Assembly: GCA_031841125.1 (NCBI GenBank)
Contig: CM063110.1
Span: 36,905,214-36,969,213, forward strand
Source of the DNA: Acanthococcus lagerstroemiae
Lineage: Eukaryota > Arthropoda > Insecta > Hemiptera > Eriococcidae
DNA: 64,000 nucleotides
Direction of reading: 5' to 3'
Positions 1 through 11,500 of the stretch are shown one piece after another. Made by a program: the position numbers and the translations under genes. The notes below the pieces were generated by a model. That model was not told the DNA's origin, ran no database searches, and saw nothing but the letters and a program-made list of their open reading frames with translations. Every line of letters starts with the position of its first letter. The first letter of the stretch is position 1.

Positions 1-1095
1 TAATCACAAAATTGAAGGCGCCGCATCTTTGTAAAAATCGAAAAATTCACTAATTTTGACCTATTACAAAAATCACGAGTAATGATGTTGCCCAGTCTAC
101 AATGATGCCATGGTACAGCACTCACTTAGAGTAACAAAACAAGTTATTACGATGTCCGGGCCTGCTCTGAAAATTTAAGCAGGTAAATGGCATCCAAAAT
201 TCAGAAATTTCTATTTTTTACAAAATTGTGCAAAAAGCCTACTTTTACTGAATCCCAACATGAATAACCAAAGGCCGGCGTACAGTTCTCATTATCAAAA
301 CTGGTAGCCCTGATTCAGATGAACAAAAAATCATACCACTATCTCCTTCCAGTTTTCAGAATTTAAAAAGTTAAGACGCGTTGAAGTACTTTCAAATTTA
401 AAAAAAAAAACAACAGAAAATTTAACTCGCCCTAAAAATTAAACTGCTAGGGGGAATGCTATTTGGTTTCTAGGCTCCGCTCAAAAGTAAGTTTCCCGAA
501 ATTCATAGGCAGAAACAAAAATTTGTATTCCAGTGCCTATTTCATGGTGGTTAGACAACCAGTTCAACAGATGGAGTCTTCATGTAACGCCAGTCATTCA
601 TTCAGGCATAACGACTATTGAAAGTTACAATAAATTAGAAGCGTTTGTTATTTTTCTTTTTCTTCTTTGATCATAAGGTTCATTTTTCGATCATTTCAGA
701 AGCTTCATGAACTTCATCGCGACATAACTTTTTAAATTCTAAAAACTGGAAGGAGATAGTGGTATGATTTTTTGTTTATCTGAATCAGGGCTACCAGTTT
801 TGATAATGAGATGAAACGCCGGCCTTTGATTATTCATGTTGGGGTTCAGTAAAAGTAGGCATTTTGCACAATTTTGTAAAAAATTGAAATTTCTGAATTT
901 TGGATGCCATTTACCTCCTTAAATTTTCAGAGCAGGCCGGATATCGTAATAACTTGTTTTGTTACTCTAAGTGAGTGCTGTAACATGACATCATTGTAGA
1001 CTGGGCAACATCATTACTCGTGATTTTTATAATGGGTCAAAATTGGTGAATTTTTCGATTTTTACAAAGATGCGGCGCCCTTAATTTTGTGATTA
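1..1095. mobile_element. Foldback / long-TIR nonautonomous element
   Basis: Bases 1 to about 387 are repeated in inverted orientation at about 710-1095, with only scattered mismatches. The outer ends read TAATCACAAAATT on the left and AATTTTGTGATTA on the right. About 320 bp of unrelated sequence separates the arms, and no long reading frame is present. The right boundary is clear at 1095. The left boundary coincides with the window edge, so the element could extend outside and the target duplication cannot be checked. Superfamily not assigned. Confidence 0.85.
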
Positions 1096-3331
1096 GGCAA
1101 AAGGTGATAATAATACTTTTGCTTTGTCTACTCAAGTGCTATTCATTCTTCCCCGCTTAGCAACCGAAACTCGGACACCCTGTATATTGCATGTAATGGG
1201 TCTTCATTGTTAACCCCACCCCAAGTGACGATTTCTCCTGTTCCTGTTGGAAGTAAAGATCACGTAGCCCTCGTCATATGCTGTAGACCATTTAGATGTA
1301 TTCCGGAGGAGAAGAGATCCTCAGTTAGGTCGCCTTCAGAAGATAATTTACGAGTGTTCTCATTTCCGTGGTCCGTGTGTGATTTTCTACCAAGACAGTA
1401 GCTTATCTGGCAGAATTCTTCACACCACTAACTTGTGCGTTTTTGACGATAAATTACTAGCAACAAAATGGCGTCCGGGATTGTATATAAGAAACCTGAC
1501 AAGATTAAAGATACCTCGGAGAGTTTCCGACGATAAGAGGCCCTCGCAATAAGCGCCCGCATGTAGCCTCTCTCTCTTATTTTAAAAACAACCAAATTAT
1601 CGGGCGGCCAATCTTCATACGAATGGCGAGAGTTTCAAATAAATAACGCTTGAAACAAGATGAGATGGCGATACACGTTATGAAAACCATTTTTATAAAG
1701 ACTTGTTCCATCGTTCTCAACATTGTGTGCGCTGCCACGTGCCAGAATAAGAGACGGGTTCGGTAAGGATTAGTCAAAAAAATGTTGCAACCGACTTACG
1801 ACAGTCCGACCGAGGCCGACATGCCATGTGTGGAATTGGATTTTGAAGCCGAAATTCTGGAGCGATGGCGGTATGTTACGTCTTTCCAAGAATCAAATTA
1901 TAACTACCCCGAGAGTTACTGACGTATGGCAACATTGGCAAACACGCCGACTCGGGAACACATAATGTGTAAGTGCGAATTCCAGCGACGTGTAAGTTTT
2001 CCTGTATACATGTCTGTTGGGAATAAATCGCAAATTAATTTTATTGAATTTAATCTCCGCCATCGCCATTCGTTCTGTACAGTGTAACATGTAACTAGTG
2101 ACGACGTTAATATCCGATCCACCAGGCCGGTGTAGTCGCCCAATATTAGGTCGGTGGCGAATTCTAAATTGAAGAATTAGAGAGCCTGGAGAATAACCGA
2201 AAACAGACGAGCAATATGCTACGATTTGTAGATTTATATAGCTCTACGATTGCAACGTGTCCCGGATTCTGCCGACGCACCATTCTCGTTCTTGGAGTTG
2301 GTGGTCAGAAAAAACACACGCTTCTTAATAGAAAGCGGGTTGTTACAGTAGTATGGGGTGAAGACTCTGCCAGATATCGGTAATACCACTGAGCATTGTT
2401 ACCAATCAGGTTTCTATAGCCTTCTCCATTTGTGGTTTCCCGAGAAATCCGATGTGATAATCGATAAGTATGACGTCATTACATCTTCCGTTTTAAAGAT
2501 AAATTGATGAATTTTACCACCGTTGTGTTGGTAGGTCTTCTGGATATTTTCCGGATACGTCGACATTTTGAACGTTGAAGATTCTCTTCTACTTATTTCT
2601 CGGTTAATGTATTGAACTTCTTGAGTTGTCTTTTATAAAATTATTTCCCATTCATCTTTTCTACTCATGGTATGATTAAGTATCCTAAGAATTCTGGTCA
2701 CGTGACCTCAATGAGAGGACCCACAATACAACCCACGATGAATTTTATCGAATTTTTCTCTCGCGTTTTCCTTTTTAACTTTTAATTCTCCCAATTTTTT
2801 CATAGCTCCATCGGATTTCCCTTCGAAGTCGACTCTTGACGTCAATAATATCAGAAAATAATATCTTCGCAACATGTTTCTTTTCGCCGACAAGGATTTC
2901 AGCTTGTGTCTGAATAGCAAGAACTACTAGAAGGAATTAAGTGTATTTTTTCGTGCCGAAGTTACCTAAACTTATAATTTACTCAAAATATTATTGGAGA
3001 AGAAATGTTTTTGCGAATAACAGGTGGAGTCGAATTGTAAAAAAGACGAAACATGCCGAACAAGTTAGCTTGATTATCCTCCTGCTCCTAAACCAGCACG
3101 TTCAATTTTATACTTACTACAAGTAAATCTAGAAAGGAAGTTAAAACATACTTCTTCTTTCGTTCAATACAAGCATTTTTACGCTAAATGTCTTTTATAT
3201 TTTTCCCACTTCGGGTTAAAAGCTGTGATGGTAAATACTAGTTATCGGATAAAAACGAAGTAAACTTAGTATTATAATAGCACACACCATCGGTCTATAG
3301 CAAATGATTCCTACGAAAATGTGAAGATGAT
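1096..3331. other. Gene-free stretch, nothing recognised
   Basis: Only short open frames of 60-75 codons on both strands, none resembling a known family and none with convincing splice context. No tandem or inverted repeat was noticed. Probably intergenic or intronic. Confidence 0.5.
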
Positions 3332-4059
3332 CTAGCCACGACCAAAATTACGTCGGTCTTTATAAATCTCCTCTTGTCCTGAACCTTCAAATAGGTACGT
3401 GAGTAAAAGTGAACCAGTATTGGCATTATCAGAACCACTGGCTTCGTTTGTATCGCTTGATTTCAGATTAGCTAGTGCAGCGACTGATGCTTTCGATTCA
3501 TCTTGACTAGTGCCTTGTTTCAGCAATTCCCGAACGTCATCAGTCTGTTTCACCAATTCGTCAAGCTTCAAAGCTGAACTGGGATTAATTGCAATTCTGG
3601 TCTGTAATGCAATCTTATTTAGCCAAAAACTCTTCAACATAGACTCGCTGATTCCGCGACCGACTTTCTGTCTAATTTTTAGGAGAATTTCGGTACATTG
3701 AATGTGACGTTGGCGAGCAATTTAATATCGACCTTGACTTGTTCAGAGAGACTATAATCAGCTAAGAGTTTTTCTTTTGCCTTGGTGTAGGGATCTAAAC
3801 ATGTTTTTAGACTTGCCTGTGTAATAATATCTTCTATTTTCTCAGTTTGGGTGTCATTCAAAGCCTGGAGCAGATGCGTGAATTTCTTCTGCCCAGTTAC
3901 GATCTCATACTCGGTAAATATAAATTCTGCTTTCGAGATCCACAGCCGAGGATCACCTTTCGAAGTTACTTTAATTTGTATGAAATTTGTAATTCCAACT
4001 TTAGAGTCCACAGCTCCGGAATTCACGGAGAGATCATAGTCGTTCTCTGGGGGAGCCAT
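3332..4059 (-). pseudogene. Gypsy-type retrotransposon gag remnant
   Basis: Two minus-strand pieces, 4059-3679 (126 codons) and 3640-3332 (102 codons), read as consecutive parts of an insect Gypsy-type Gag. The first has the capsid-start pattern DPRLWISKAEFIF, followed by a helical stretch. The second starts MLKSFWLNKIALQTRIAI, the usual next block of this family, and ends in a Ser/Asn-rich segment. The first piece stops about 40 bp before the second begins, in another frame, so the gene is broken. No zinc knuckle, protease, reverse transcriptase or integrase was seen downstream, so this is a truncated dead copy. The family call rests on motif order only. Confidence 0.7.
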
Positions 4060-4267
4060 CTCAAACAGTCAACTAATTAAAAATTCGTTAAATCGCGGAA
4101 ATCCGTGAAACTTTGGCGAAAATTATTTACAATTTAGACTTTTTTTTCAACTTTCTCTGGTTACTTCGGTATAAAAACAAAGACGAAGTTTCAGAAATTG
4201 TTGGTAACGGCCATAATAGTCTGGAAAAATTGTGAAAATACGAGTATTTAAGCAGGAAATTTCACAG

Positions 4268-4311
4268 CCGTCACGGTCGCCACTTGTAAACTACTTGGAT
4301 TAACGTTTATT
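4268..4311 (-). promoter_or_regulatory. Candidate LTR 3' edge, poly(A) signal and primer-binding site
   Basis: Upstream of the gag remnant on the minus strand, 4284-4268 reads TGGCGACCGTGACGG, the style of primer-binding site seen in Gypsy elements. It is preceded by an AATAAA at about 4311-4306 and a sequence ending in TTACA. This fits the 3' end of a 5' LTR. The LTR start was not found and no second LTR was seen. Confidence 0.4.
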
Positions 4312-4847
4312 ACTGTAGAGCAAAGCACTTTACCCATTCACGAACGACATAATATTTATGTCTTACCTTCTCCAGAGTAGGGTGACGATAGCTAGGTGTT
4401 ACAAGAATCTTCACATTTCTGCAGGAATTTTGTCAACAATCTTTACTTTTTTTTCTTCGGCGGCTCATCCGCGTCGTTTCCCATTTTGATGGACTTGATT
4501 CTAAATTGAAAGAATACCCGACCAGATCAGAAACAGATAGTACTCTGGAAAAAAGCTACAATCATAATAATAATAAATTATAATAATATTAATTATTGGA
4601 ACCCCTCCCCTCCGCGAAGGCTCGTCCCAGGGCTCACTCCGCCGTCCTCACCTTCTTGCGTTGCCACACGTACCAGGACGAGGAGGTTAAGGGTGAAGGA
4701 AAGTAGGTTCGTTTTTGGTGCATCCGAAACCTAGATTAATATGCTGAGTGCGTGGGTCACTAGGATATCCCATAGTGGCCCTGGCAGGACAGCGCGAATC
4801 CGAAGGGGAGAGGTGAAAGGGGTGCATGAACCAGCTTCAATGCGTCT

Positions 4848-4966
4848 CCCTGGTAACTGATGCTATGATGCTCGGAAGGGTAGTTTCCGGGGCCAGGGCT
4901 GCGGTGTTTGGGAAGCCACTTTGGCATGCGTGCATCGCCACACGCTTCACCAAGTGTTAAGAATCA
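4848..4966 (+). repeat. Dispersed repeat, copy 1
   Basis: This segment, with core GGTTTCCGGGGCCAGGG-like wording and GCCACTTTGGCA, recurs at about 42938-43042 in the same orientation with scattered mismatches. The surrounding bases are not related. No coding potential. The flanking stretch 4590-5353 otherwise holds nothing recognisable. Confidence 0.6.
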
Positions 4967-5353
4967 GGTATTTGCTGATAAGCATGAAATATGAATTTCA
5001 TGGTGTTATAAAATGACACGTGGTATAGTAAGTTCTGGATCAGATTGGAATAATACTTCATTAGAATCAGTCTCACGTATCGAGCTTCGTGCTACCAGGA
5101 TAACATGAATTATCGAAGAGTATAGCCCCATCGAAGATTAACTTCGAAAAAGGTTTGGGAATTCAATACTACATATATCTGCTTTTTATGTATAATACGA
5201 AATTATTGCGCATGATGGGGTGGGGGAGGGTACTTCAGTCAGCAATCTCACAAAATTTGCATTAGTGATAGAGCACTCGACGCACTGATGACAACATTTT
5301 TTTTTTTTTAAATTTAGAACAGCTGCCGCTGTACTTGTTTTTTGTAGACATAA

Positions 5354-5507
5354 AGGCTAGGCGCCTGTGGCGCACGCCGTTTAAGTTGTGAGTTATTTTC
5401 ACTCGAACAATGTAGTAGAAATTATAATAAAAATAGCTCTTTCTGCTCATATTATAGATATAGGAATAAGGAGGAACAGTTGAAAATGAAATACATCTTT
5501 TGAAGTT
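5354..5507 (-). repeat. Dispersed repeat, inverted copy of 53173-53325
   Basis: About 155 bp, running from GCTAGGCGCCTG through TTATTTTCACTCGAACAATG to CATCTTTTGAAGTT, reappears as its reverse complement at 53173-53325 with roughly one mismatch per seven bases. No frame and no obvious terminal structure. The copies are 48 kb apart and probably represent a transposon-derived family. Confidence 0.7.
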
Positions 5508-5739
5508 CTCTCAACTCTGTAGGACGTCATTCAAAAGAACAAAAACTCTGTTAGTTCTTTTTTGTTTCCCCTATTTTATTTATATTGAACTACCTATGGT
5601 ATTTACAGTAAAGTTTGATATGATTAGTATCACGGGTAGTTATTACCAACTCCGTGTAGAGTGGTAGTAAGGAGACTCTCTTTATGGCCAAACCGGGCCA
5701 ATCCTTATGGGATTGGTGGGTCTCACAAACCTACATCAT

Positions 5740-7740
5740 TTACGCATAACGTTTTGGTAGGTCGTTGAACTTGAATCGTTTCAGGTGTCTTGCTCCTTCC
5801 GCCTCCGTTACTAATCGCTGGGCTTCGGGGTTGACGTGTTTTTTGAGCTTGCCTAGATGTTTGCCGGACCTTAGGCTGATCTCCTCTTTGACTGTTGGAA
5901 TTCTCAGGTCCTTGCGGATATCTTCATTCCGTTCGAAGCGGTACGCTCCGACAATTGTTCTGAGAGCAACATTTTGGCATGTTTCTATCTTATTGATGTT
6001 GGAGTTGCTGGCGCAACCCCACAATTCCGAGTCCGTGCAACCAAATGGGTTTTACCAACATCAAGTAAGCGAGTCTTTTGGAGTCCAAAGATATCGGTGA
6101 GTGCGGTCCCAGGAGCCAGTAAAGTTTCCTCATTCTGTCTTTGACTTCCAACTTTTTCAATCTGATGTGCTCCTTCCAATTTAAATGTGAGTCGAGGTGG
6201 ATACTGAGATAACGAACTACGTCCACTTTTGGTATTAGCTTCCCTCCTAGCTTTGCTAACTGGTACCAATAGTTTCTCAGGGTGAAAATTACGTGTTTCG
6301 ACTTGTCCGGATTGATCATGATTCGCCACCTTTGGGTCCATTTTTGTATTGCCTTGAGCGCTCCCTGGAGCTTCTGGGCTGACGTGGTGTAGTTGTCGTC
6401 TACTGCCAATATTCCGGCGTCGTCAACAAAGGTTGCTGCTAGGACTTCCCTTTTTAGCGGGATGTCAGTTGTGTACAGAAGGTACAATGTCGGACCTAAT
6501 ACGCTCCCCTGGGGGACGCCTGCCTCAATGTTGCTCAAGTCTGAGTGTTCTTGGTTGATAATATCTCGGAATTTTCTGTTTTCGAGATATGACTCGATGA
6601 TTTCGACAAAGCTCGACGGTAACTGTGATTTCAGTTTATCAATTAGGCCTTTGTGCCAGACCTTGTCAAAGGCTTTTTCTACGTCGAGAAAGACTGCAGA
6701 ACAAAACTTTTTTTCCTCGAGAGCGCGTCTGATGTTTTCCGCGATTCGGTGAACCTGTTGAACCGTAGAATGCTTGTTACGGAAGCCGTATTGGTGATCT
6801 GGTATCAAGTTGTAGGACGATATTAACGGTTGAAGTTTCAGGAGGAGTAGCTTTTCGAATAGTTTAGAGAGCACCGGGAGAAGTGATATAGGTCTAAATG
6901 AGCTCGCTTCGTGCTTTGGTTTCCCTGGTTTTGGGATCATAATCACCTGCGCTTTCTTCCAGTCTTCAGGTACATAGCGCAGTCTTATAATAGCGCTGTA
7001 GATACAGGTCAGATGCACTACTGCTTTCTTCGGCATCCCTTTTAACATTCTGCCAGTTATTTCGTCGTGGCCTGGGCCTTTCTTGACATTTATGTTTCTA
7101 TCTGTCATGTTTGCTACTTCGATGGGTTTAAGCAGTTTAATTTTTGACTCAACTGAGTTATGTCTTGGCGGAAAGTATTCATCCCCTTGAGGGGGGTGAG
7201 GCCTAAAGACTGTTTTCAGATGCTCCGCGAATATCATGGCTCTGCTGGCCCATCCGCTATTTGGTGTTTTGAGCGGAGTGTTCTGTTTTACAGGCTGCTT
7301 CATTCTTCTGGTGGCCTTGAAGAGAGAGTAGTCTGAGTTCTTATGTGGTGTTAGCGTTTTCAAGTAATTCTGAAACGAGTTGTTATTGAACTCGTCGATC
7401 CTCTCGCGAACTTCTTTAGTCATCTTATTGAGCTTTGCCTTGTCACTGGGAAGTCGTGTGCGTTACCATTTTCTCCGGTCTTTCCTCTTTTCCGCCACTA
7501 CGCTTTTTATAGATCTGGGTAGTCGATGTCCGTTCCTTTGCGGTCAGTTGTAGCGGGTGTGGAGATTTTCGCAGCGTCTTGTAGAATTTTCGCCAGCCTT
7601 TCTACGCAACAGTCGATGTCGTCTTTGGTTTTTAGCCTCGCTCTCATGTTAAGGTTGTCATCTATATATTTGCGATACTGGTCCCAATTCGTGTTTTTAG
7701 TAGTGATACCCTTTCTGGTTCTTGAGGGGCTGAGATTCAC
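5740..7740 (-). pseudogene. Jockey-clade LINE, 5'-truncated, reverse transcriptase damaged
   Basis: The minus strand encodes the end of an endonuclease/linker region (7740-7507, with NWDQYRKYIDDNLN) and a long reverse transcriptase frame (7423-5990). The reverse transcriptase has SSFRPISLLPVLSKLFEKLL, YGFRNKHST, FLDVEKAFDKVWH, AGVPQGSVLGP and the catalytic FVDD. The C-terminal part, WGCASNSNINKIETCQNVAL, is in another frame (6024-5740). Three lesions are visible: a frameshift near 7505, a TAA stop near 7468 within the linker (following RRKW), and a frameshift near 6025 just before WGCAS. Motifs and order match Jockey-type LINEs. Most of the endonuclease and the whole of ORF1 are missing. About 120 bp of 3' UTR may follow below 5740; no clear poly(A) tail was found. 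Confidence 0.9.
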
Positions 7741-7744
7741 AGTG

Positions 7745-8260
7745 TATGTTATGATATTGTGTTTCTATATTTGTACTGATTTTACGATTTTGTGTTATCA
7801 CTTTTCAACCGCTTCTGATGTAACATACAGGAGAACCACCCCACCAATATGTAAAAACAAATTTCACGAAAATCAGCCGCTTACCACTGCACAAAATCAC
7901 TGCTCAATTGAATACGCAATATCACTTTTCAACCGCTTCTGATTTAACAATACAGGAGAACCACCCCCCTTCCCGCTGTCGTCTACATACCAACAATACC
8001 TTTCGATTCAAAACGAAAATGAACCTCGTCTCACCCCTGTTCAATTACTACACCGAAATGTCCACAAAAGTCGTCACTTTTTGATAACTTTGGAGCTTGA
8101 ATACAGCTCAACTAAAGAACTTTTTGAAGTTTTTCTTTGCTATAAACCATCTATATGGGTAAAAGCCAATATGTCAAAACAAATTTCACGAAAATCGACC
8201 GAGCAGCAAAAGCGTTATATGCGGACAGGAAAGAACGGACGTTTCAATTTATATAATAGA
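7745..8260 (-). mobile_element. Remnant of an older Helitron (5' end)
   Basis: Immediately after the CTAG of the large Helitron, the minus strand from 8260 begins TCTATTATATAAATTG, a second Helitron-style 5' terminus. The 11 bases TCTATTATATA are shared with the large Helitron's own start at 34949. The following 500 bp are noncoding and contain an internal duplication (7793-7970). The remnant appears cut off near 7745 by the Jockey LINE, so its 3' end is not seen. Confidence 0.6.
7793..7970. repeat. Direct duplication inside the Helitron remnant
   Basis: The segment starting ATCACTTTTCAACCGCTTCT and running through ACAGGAGAACCACCCC occurs at about 7797-7845 and again at about 7919-7970, a spacing near 123 bp. 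A nearby word, AAACAAATTTCACGAAAATC, occurs at about 7855 and again at about 8177. Confidence 0.75.
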
Positions 8261-8287
8261 CTAGCTGAGCTACCCGCCCTTCGGGCG
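8261..8287 (-). terminator. Helitron 3' terminal hairpin and CTAG
   Basis: On the minus strand a 5-bp stem (CGCCC/GGGCG, loop GAA) is followed by GGTAGCTCAG and CTAG, with T as the next base. This is the standard Helitron termination signal for rolling-circle transposition. Confidence 0.88.
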
Positions 8288-8589
8288 AGATAATTGTGGT
8301 TATTGTGTAGACATTTCTCAAGTATTGTCTGAATCATTTGCTAGTTATTCTTGAATAAAAAGAAACCGTTTTAATAAATGATATCATATAATAAACAATA
8401 ATATAAAACTTCTTCTTTTGACGATGGTATTGTTGTTAGAAAACATTAAATGTGATGGCATTATAATATGCAGAAACTGGGAGTGAAAACTGAACGGATG
8501 GAGTACATTAACAAATTAAATTCAGCAGATATGTTAGTTAGGCGTCTTTACTATTATTAGGTAACTATTTTTAGTATGTTAACTTAATA

Positions 8590-11500
8590 TTAATAAAATA
8601 TTTCCGGATAAACAACATTTCTTGTTTTGTTGTTTGAGCAATAAATATACAATTCTTTCGAGTTAGTTGTTCTGGAACAGGCGACATACAGTTGACCATG
8701 TGAGAAACATTCTTCTGTTAGGTGCACACCAACGGTATTGAAACTTTGACCTTGTCCTTACAAAGTAAAATTATTCAAATTAATGGTTACTTACCATGTA
8801 TACACATATTATTATTTGGATGATCCATGGTACTAATAGGTTACCTTTGTTTATTGTCATTGCAATGCAAATCCTAACAGGAAATTGAAGTCGTTTAAAC
8901 TGAAATGGTACATCTGTTGGTATGAGTGGGATTCGTGGTATTAAGGCAGTTTCACCTGCAGCAGATCCTGTGAGAATGATTGTTTCGATTAAATTTGGTG
9001 ATAATTTCTTCACAATCATTCTTGTGCCATTACACAGTTTTGGTGGTGCAAGATTTCGTAATAACATGATTGGAATTCCAATTTTCATTTGTAGCTCGTG
9101 AGATAGAATACTCGGCAAATTGATAGAATTCAAAAATTCAGTTGGATACTTCGTACTATCCTTCTCCTCAATCACATTATCAATCGAATGGTATACTCGT
9201 TCCTAAGGGAAAAAAAAAAGAAAAATCAAACAATACTAAAGTTTATTCTTTAATAAAAATGGAATAAGGTATGCTCACCTCTGTACAAACTTTGGCAACT
9301 ATTTGTTTGTTTAATTTGTCGACACTTGCATTCAATGGTGCTAATAATGCACGTTCTGCAATCCACGTTGCTGGTTTTTTGTGGATGTTTGCCACATCAG
9401 GCCATACGTGTTGAATTAACACTTCTTCAGAGGATACATGCATACCAATTGTATTAATTGTAACACAGCTGTTGTCATTTTCTAATGTGCCGTCACCCAA
9501 TTTCAACAATATATCAGAGAAACTCTGTGAAGCTGCATTCAGTCTCATGTTTTTCTTCAGAGGTGGTAATATGTGTACATGAGCCCATAAGTGGGATGCT
9601 TTTAATGAAGCATTAACTATATCAGCTCGAGTCCCTGTAAAAAAATAAACATTGTATCTAACAACCTATACTATAATGTGGTCTGTATAAGTGCAGTTAT
9701 ATTAAAGGTACCTCTCTGTATAACAGGTAATGTTTGTCGGAAGTCACCACCCAAAAACACAGTAATACCACCCATCAACTGATTGGTATTTCTGATCTCT
9801 TTTAGGGTATTATTGACAGCATTCAATGTGCTTTTATTTGACATGGAACACTCATCCCAAATTATGAGTGCACAGTCTCTCAATACTTGTGCTAAGCCAC
9901 TCTTCTTTGCAATATTGCACATTTGTGGATTAGGACATAGTGGTACTTTCAATCCAGAATGCACAGTCTTTCCACCATGCAATAATGTTGCAGCTATCCC
10001 AGATGATGCAAGAGCTAGTGCTATTTTTCCTTGGACGCGAACTTTATCCAGGATGAGGTTCATTACAGTTGTTTTACCTGTAAATATTACATAATATATT
10101 TTGGAGAATAAAACATGAAAATACCGCATACTGCTATGTGTATAAGTATGATTACCTGTTCCTCCTGGAGCGTTCAAATAAAACAACTTAGGTCTCTCTT
10201 CATTAATACTTGCCATGACAGTATTGTAGACCATGGATTGCTCTGGATTAAGTTTATGTTCAGTACGCGCAATATACTGCTGAAGCTCGGCAATGTTATA
10301 CGATGTTTCTTTCACATACTCACTACTTAATACTGCACCTTGAATAAGAGGTTCTGGTAAACCAAATTCTGTTAATGATCTACCATTGCTCATAACTGAT
10401 ACAGTATTACTAATCTGTATAAGGCACTCATTATATATATTATCATTATACTGCATATTTGGAGTATGTGAACGAATATTATGTAAAATGTCTGCAGCCA
10501 TTTCATCTTTGAAGCGTTCATATAGGTGTTTTGGATTACTTGGTTGGCAGTAGACAATTATTAGGGCAAACACATCTCTAATTTGTTTTGGATGCTTTGT
10601 AAGTACAGCATCATCTAATGTTGCTACCCACTGATTATCATTAGCCAACATTCCTCTTGCTTCACATGCTTCATGATAAGTTTCATAAGTAACACCATTG
10701 AATGATCTCAGTGCTGCAAAAGAAGTTGGTCCTCTCACTTTACATAATAACATACACAAGTGGAAACACTCGCGCTGTGTTGGGTGCACCGTGTACACTA
10801 TTCCAATTGAATCAGTACAAAAGTATCCAGGATATCCTATGAACGGTGAAAATACATGAGTATAGCCTACTGTCAATACCCACAAACTTCCTAGAAGTAG
10901 GATAAGCTACTTACCATCTACAGGAGTTCCTTCCTTTCGTTTGTTGAAACGCTTGTTTTTCCATGTAAAATATTGGGGAACTTCATGGTACAATAAGGTC
11001 TTTGCAAGTACATCAGTAGAGCATAGAGCAAAATACGCAGACAATGTTGTTGCTGGTGGCTTGAGTACTCTCTCTCTCTCTCTCACATTATTAGCATTAA
11101 AATACACTCTTTGACCATTTTCCAAATGTACTGCTAATTGTTGAATCTGTAACATTAATGATTACTATTTTATGCATTGTAACAATTTCCAATGCATATA
11201 AAACATAGAGCAGCAATGATATTTACTGGTGGATAGTGGTCATGTACTGGAAATCCAAAAATACGCCATACAGCCTCACCAGTACTAATATATCGTCCTT
11301 GAACATATCGCTCAATCTCATTATTTTGTAATTGTGCTACAGCTAGATCACTGCCTTTCATAATGTACTTGCAGATATATTTTATACTTTTCACAGAATG
11401 GCATGCTTCCACATTAATGTGAGCATCAAAAACAGCTGATAAAAATGGATTGTATGGCACTACCCATTGATTGTCAACACCTATCCCATTGATCTCTGTA

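Noticed and set aside
1207..1401. Small plus-strand frame as a gene
   Set aside because: 64 codons, no family resemblance, no splice or poly(A) context; expected by chance.
5765..6100. 111-codon plus-strand frame
   Set aside because: Antisense shadow of the Jockey LINE coding sequence.
10078..10155. A 26-residue insertion in the Walker A box of the helicase
   Set aside because: The in-frame stretch has GT...AG ends, and removal restores GGTGKT exactly. It is a retained intron, not protein.
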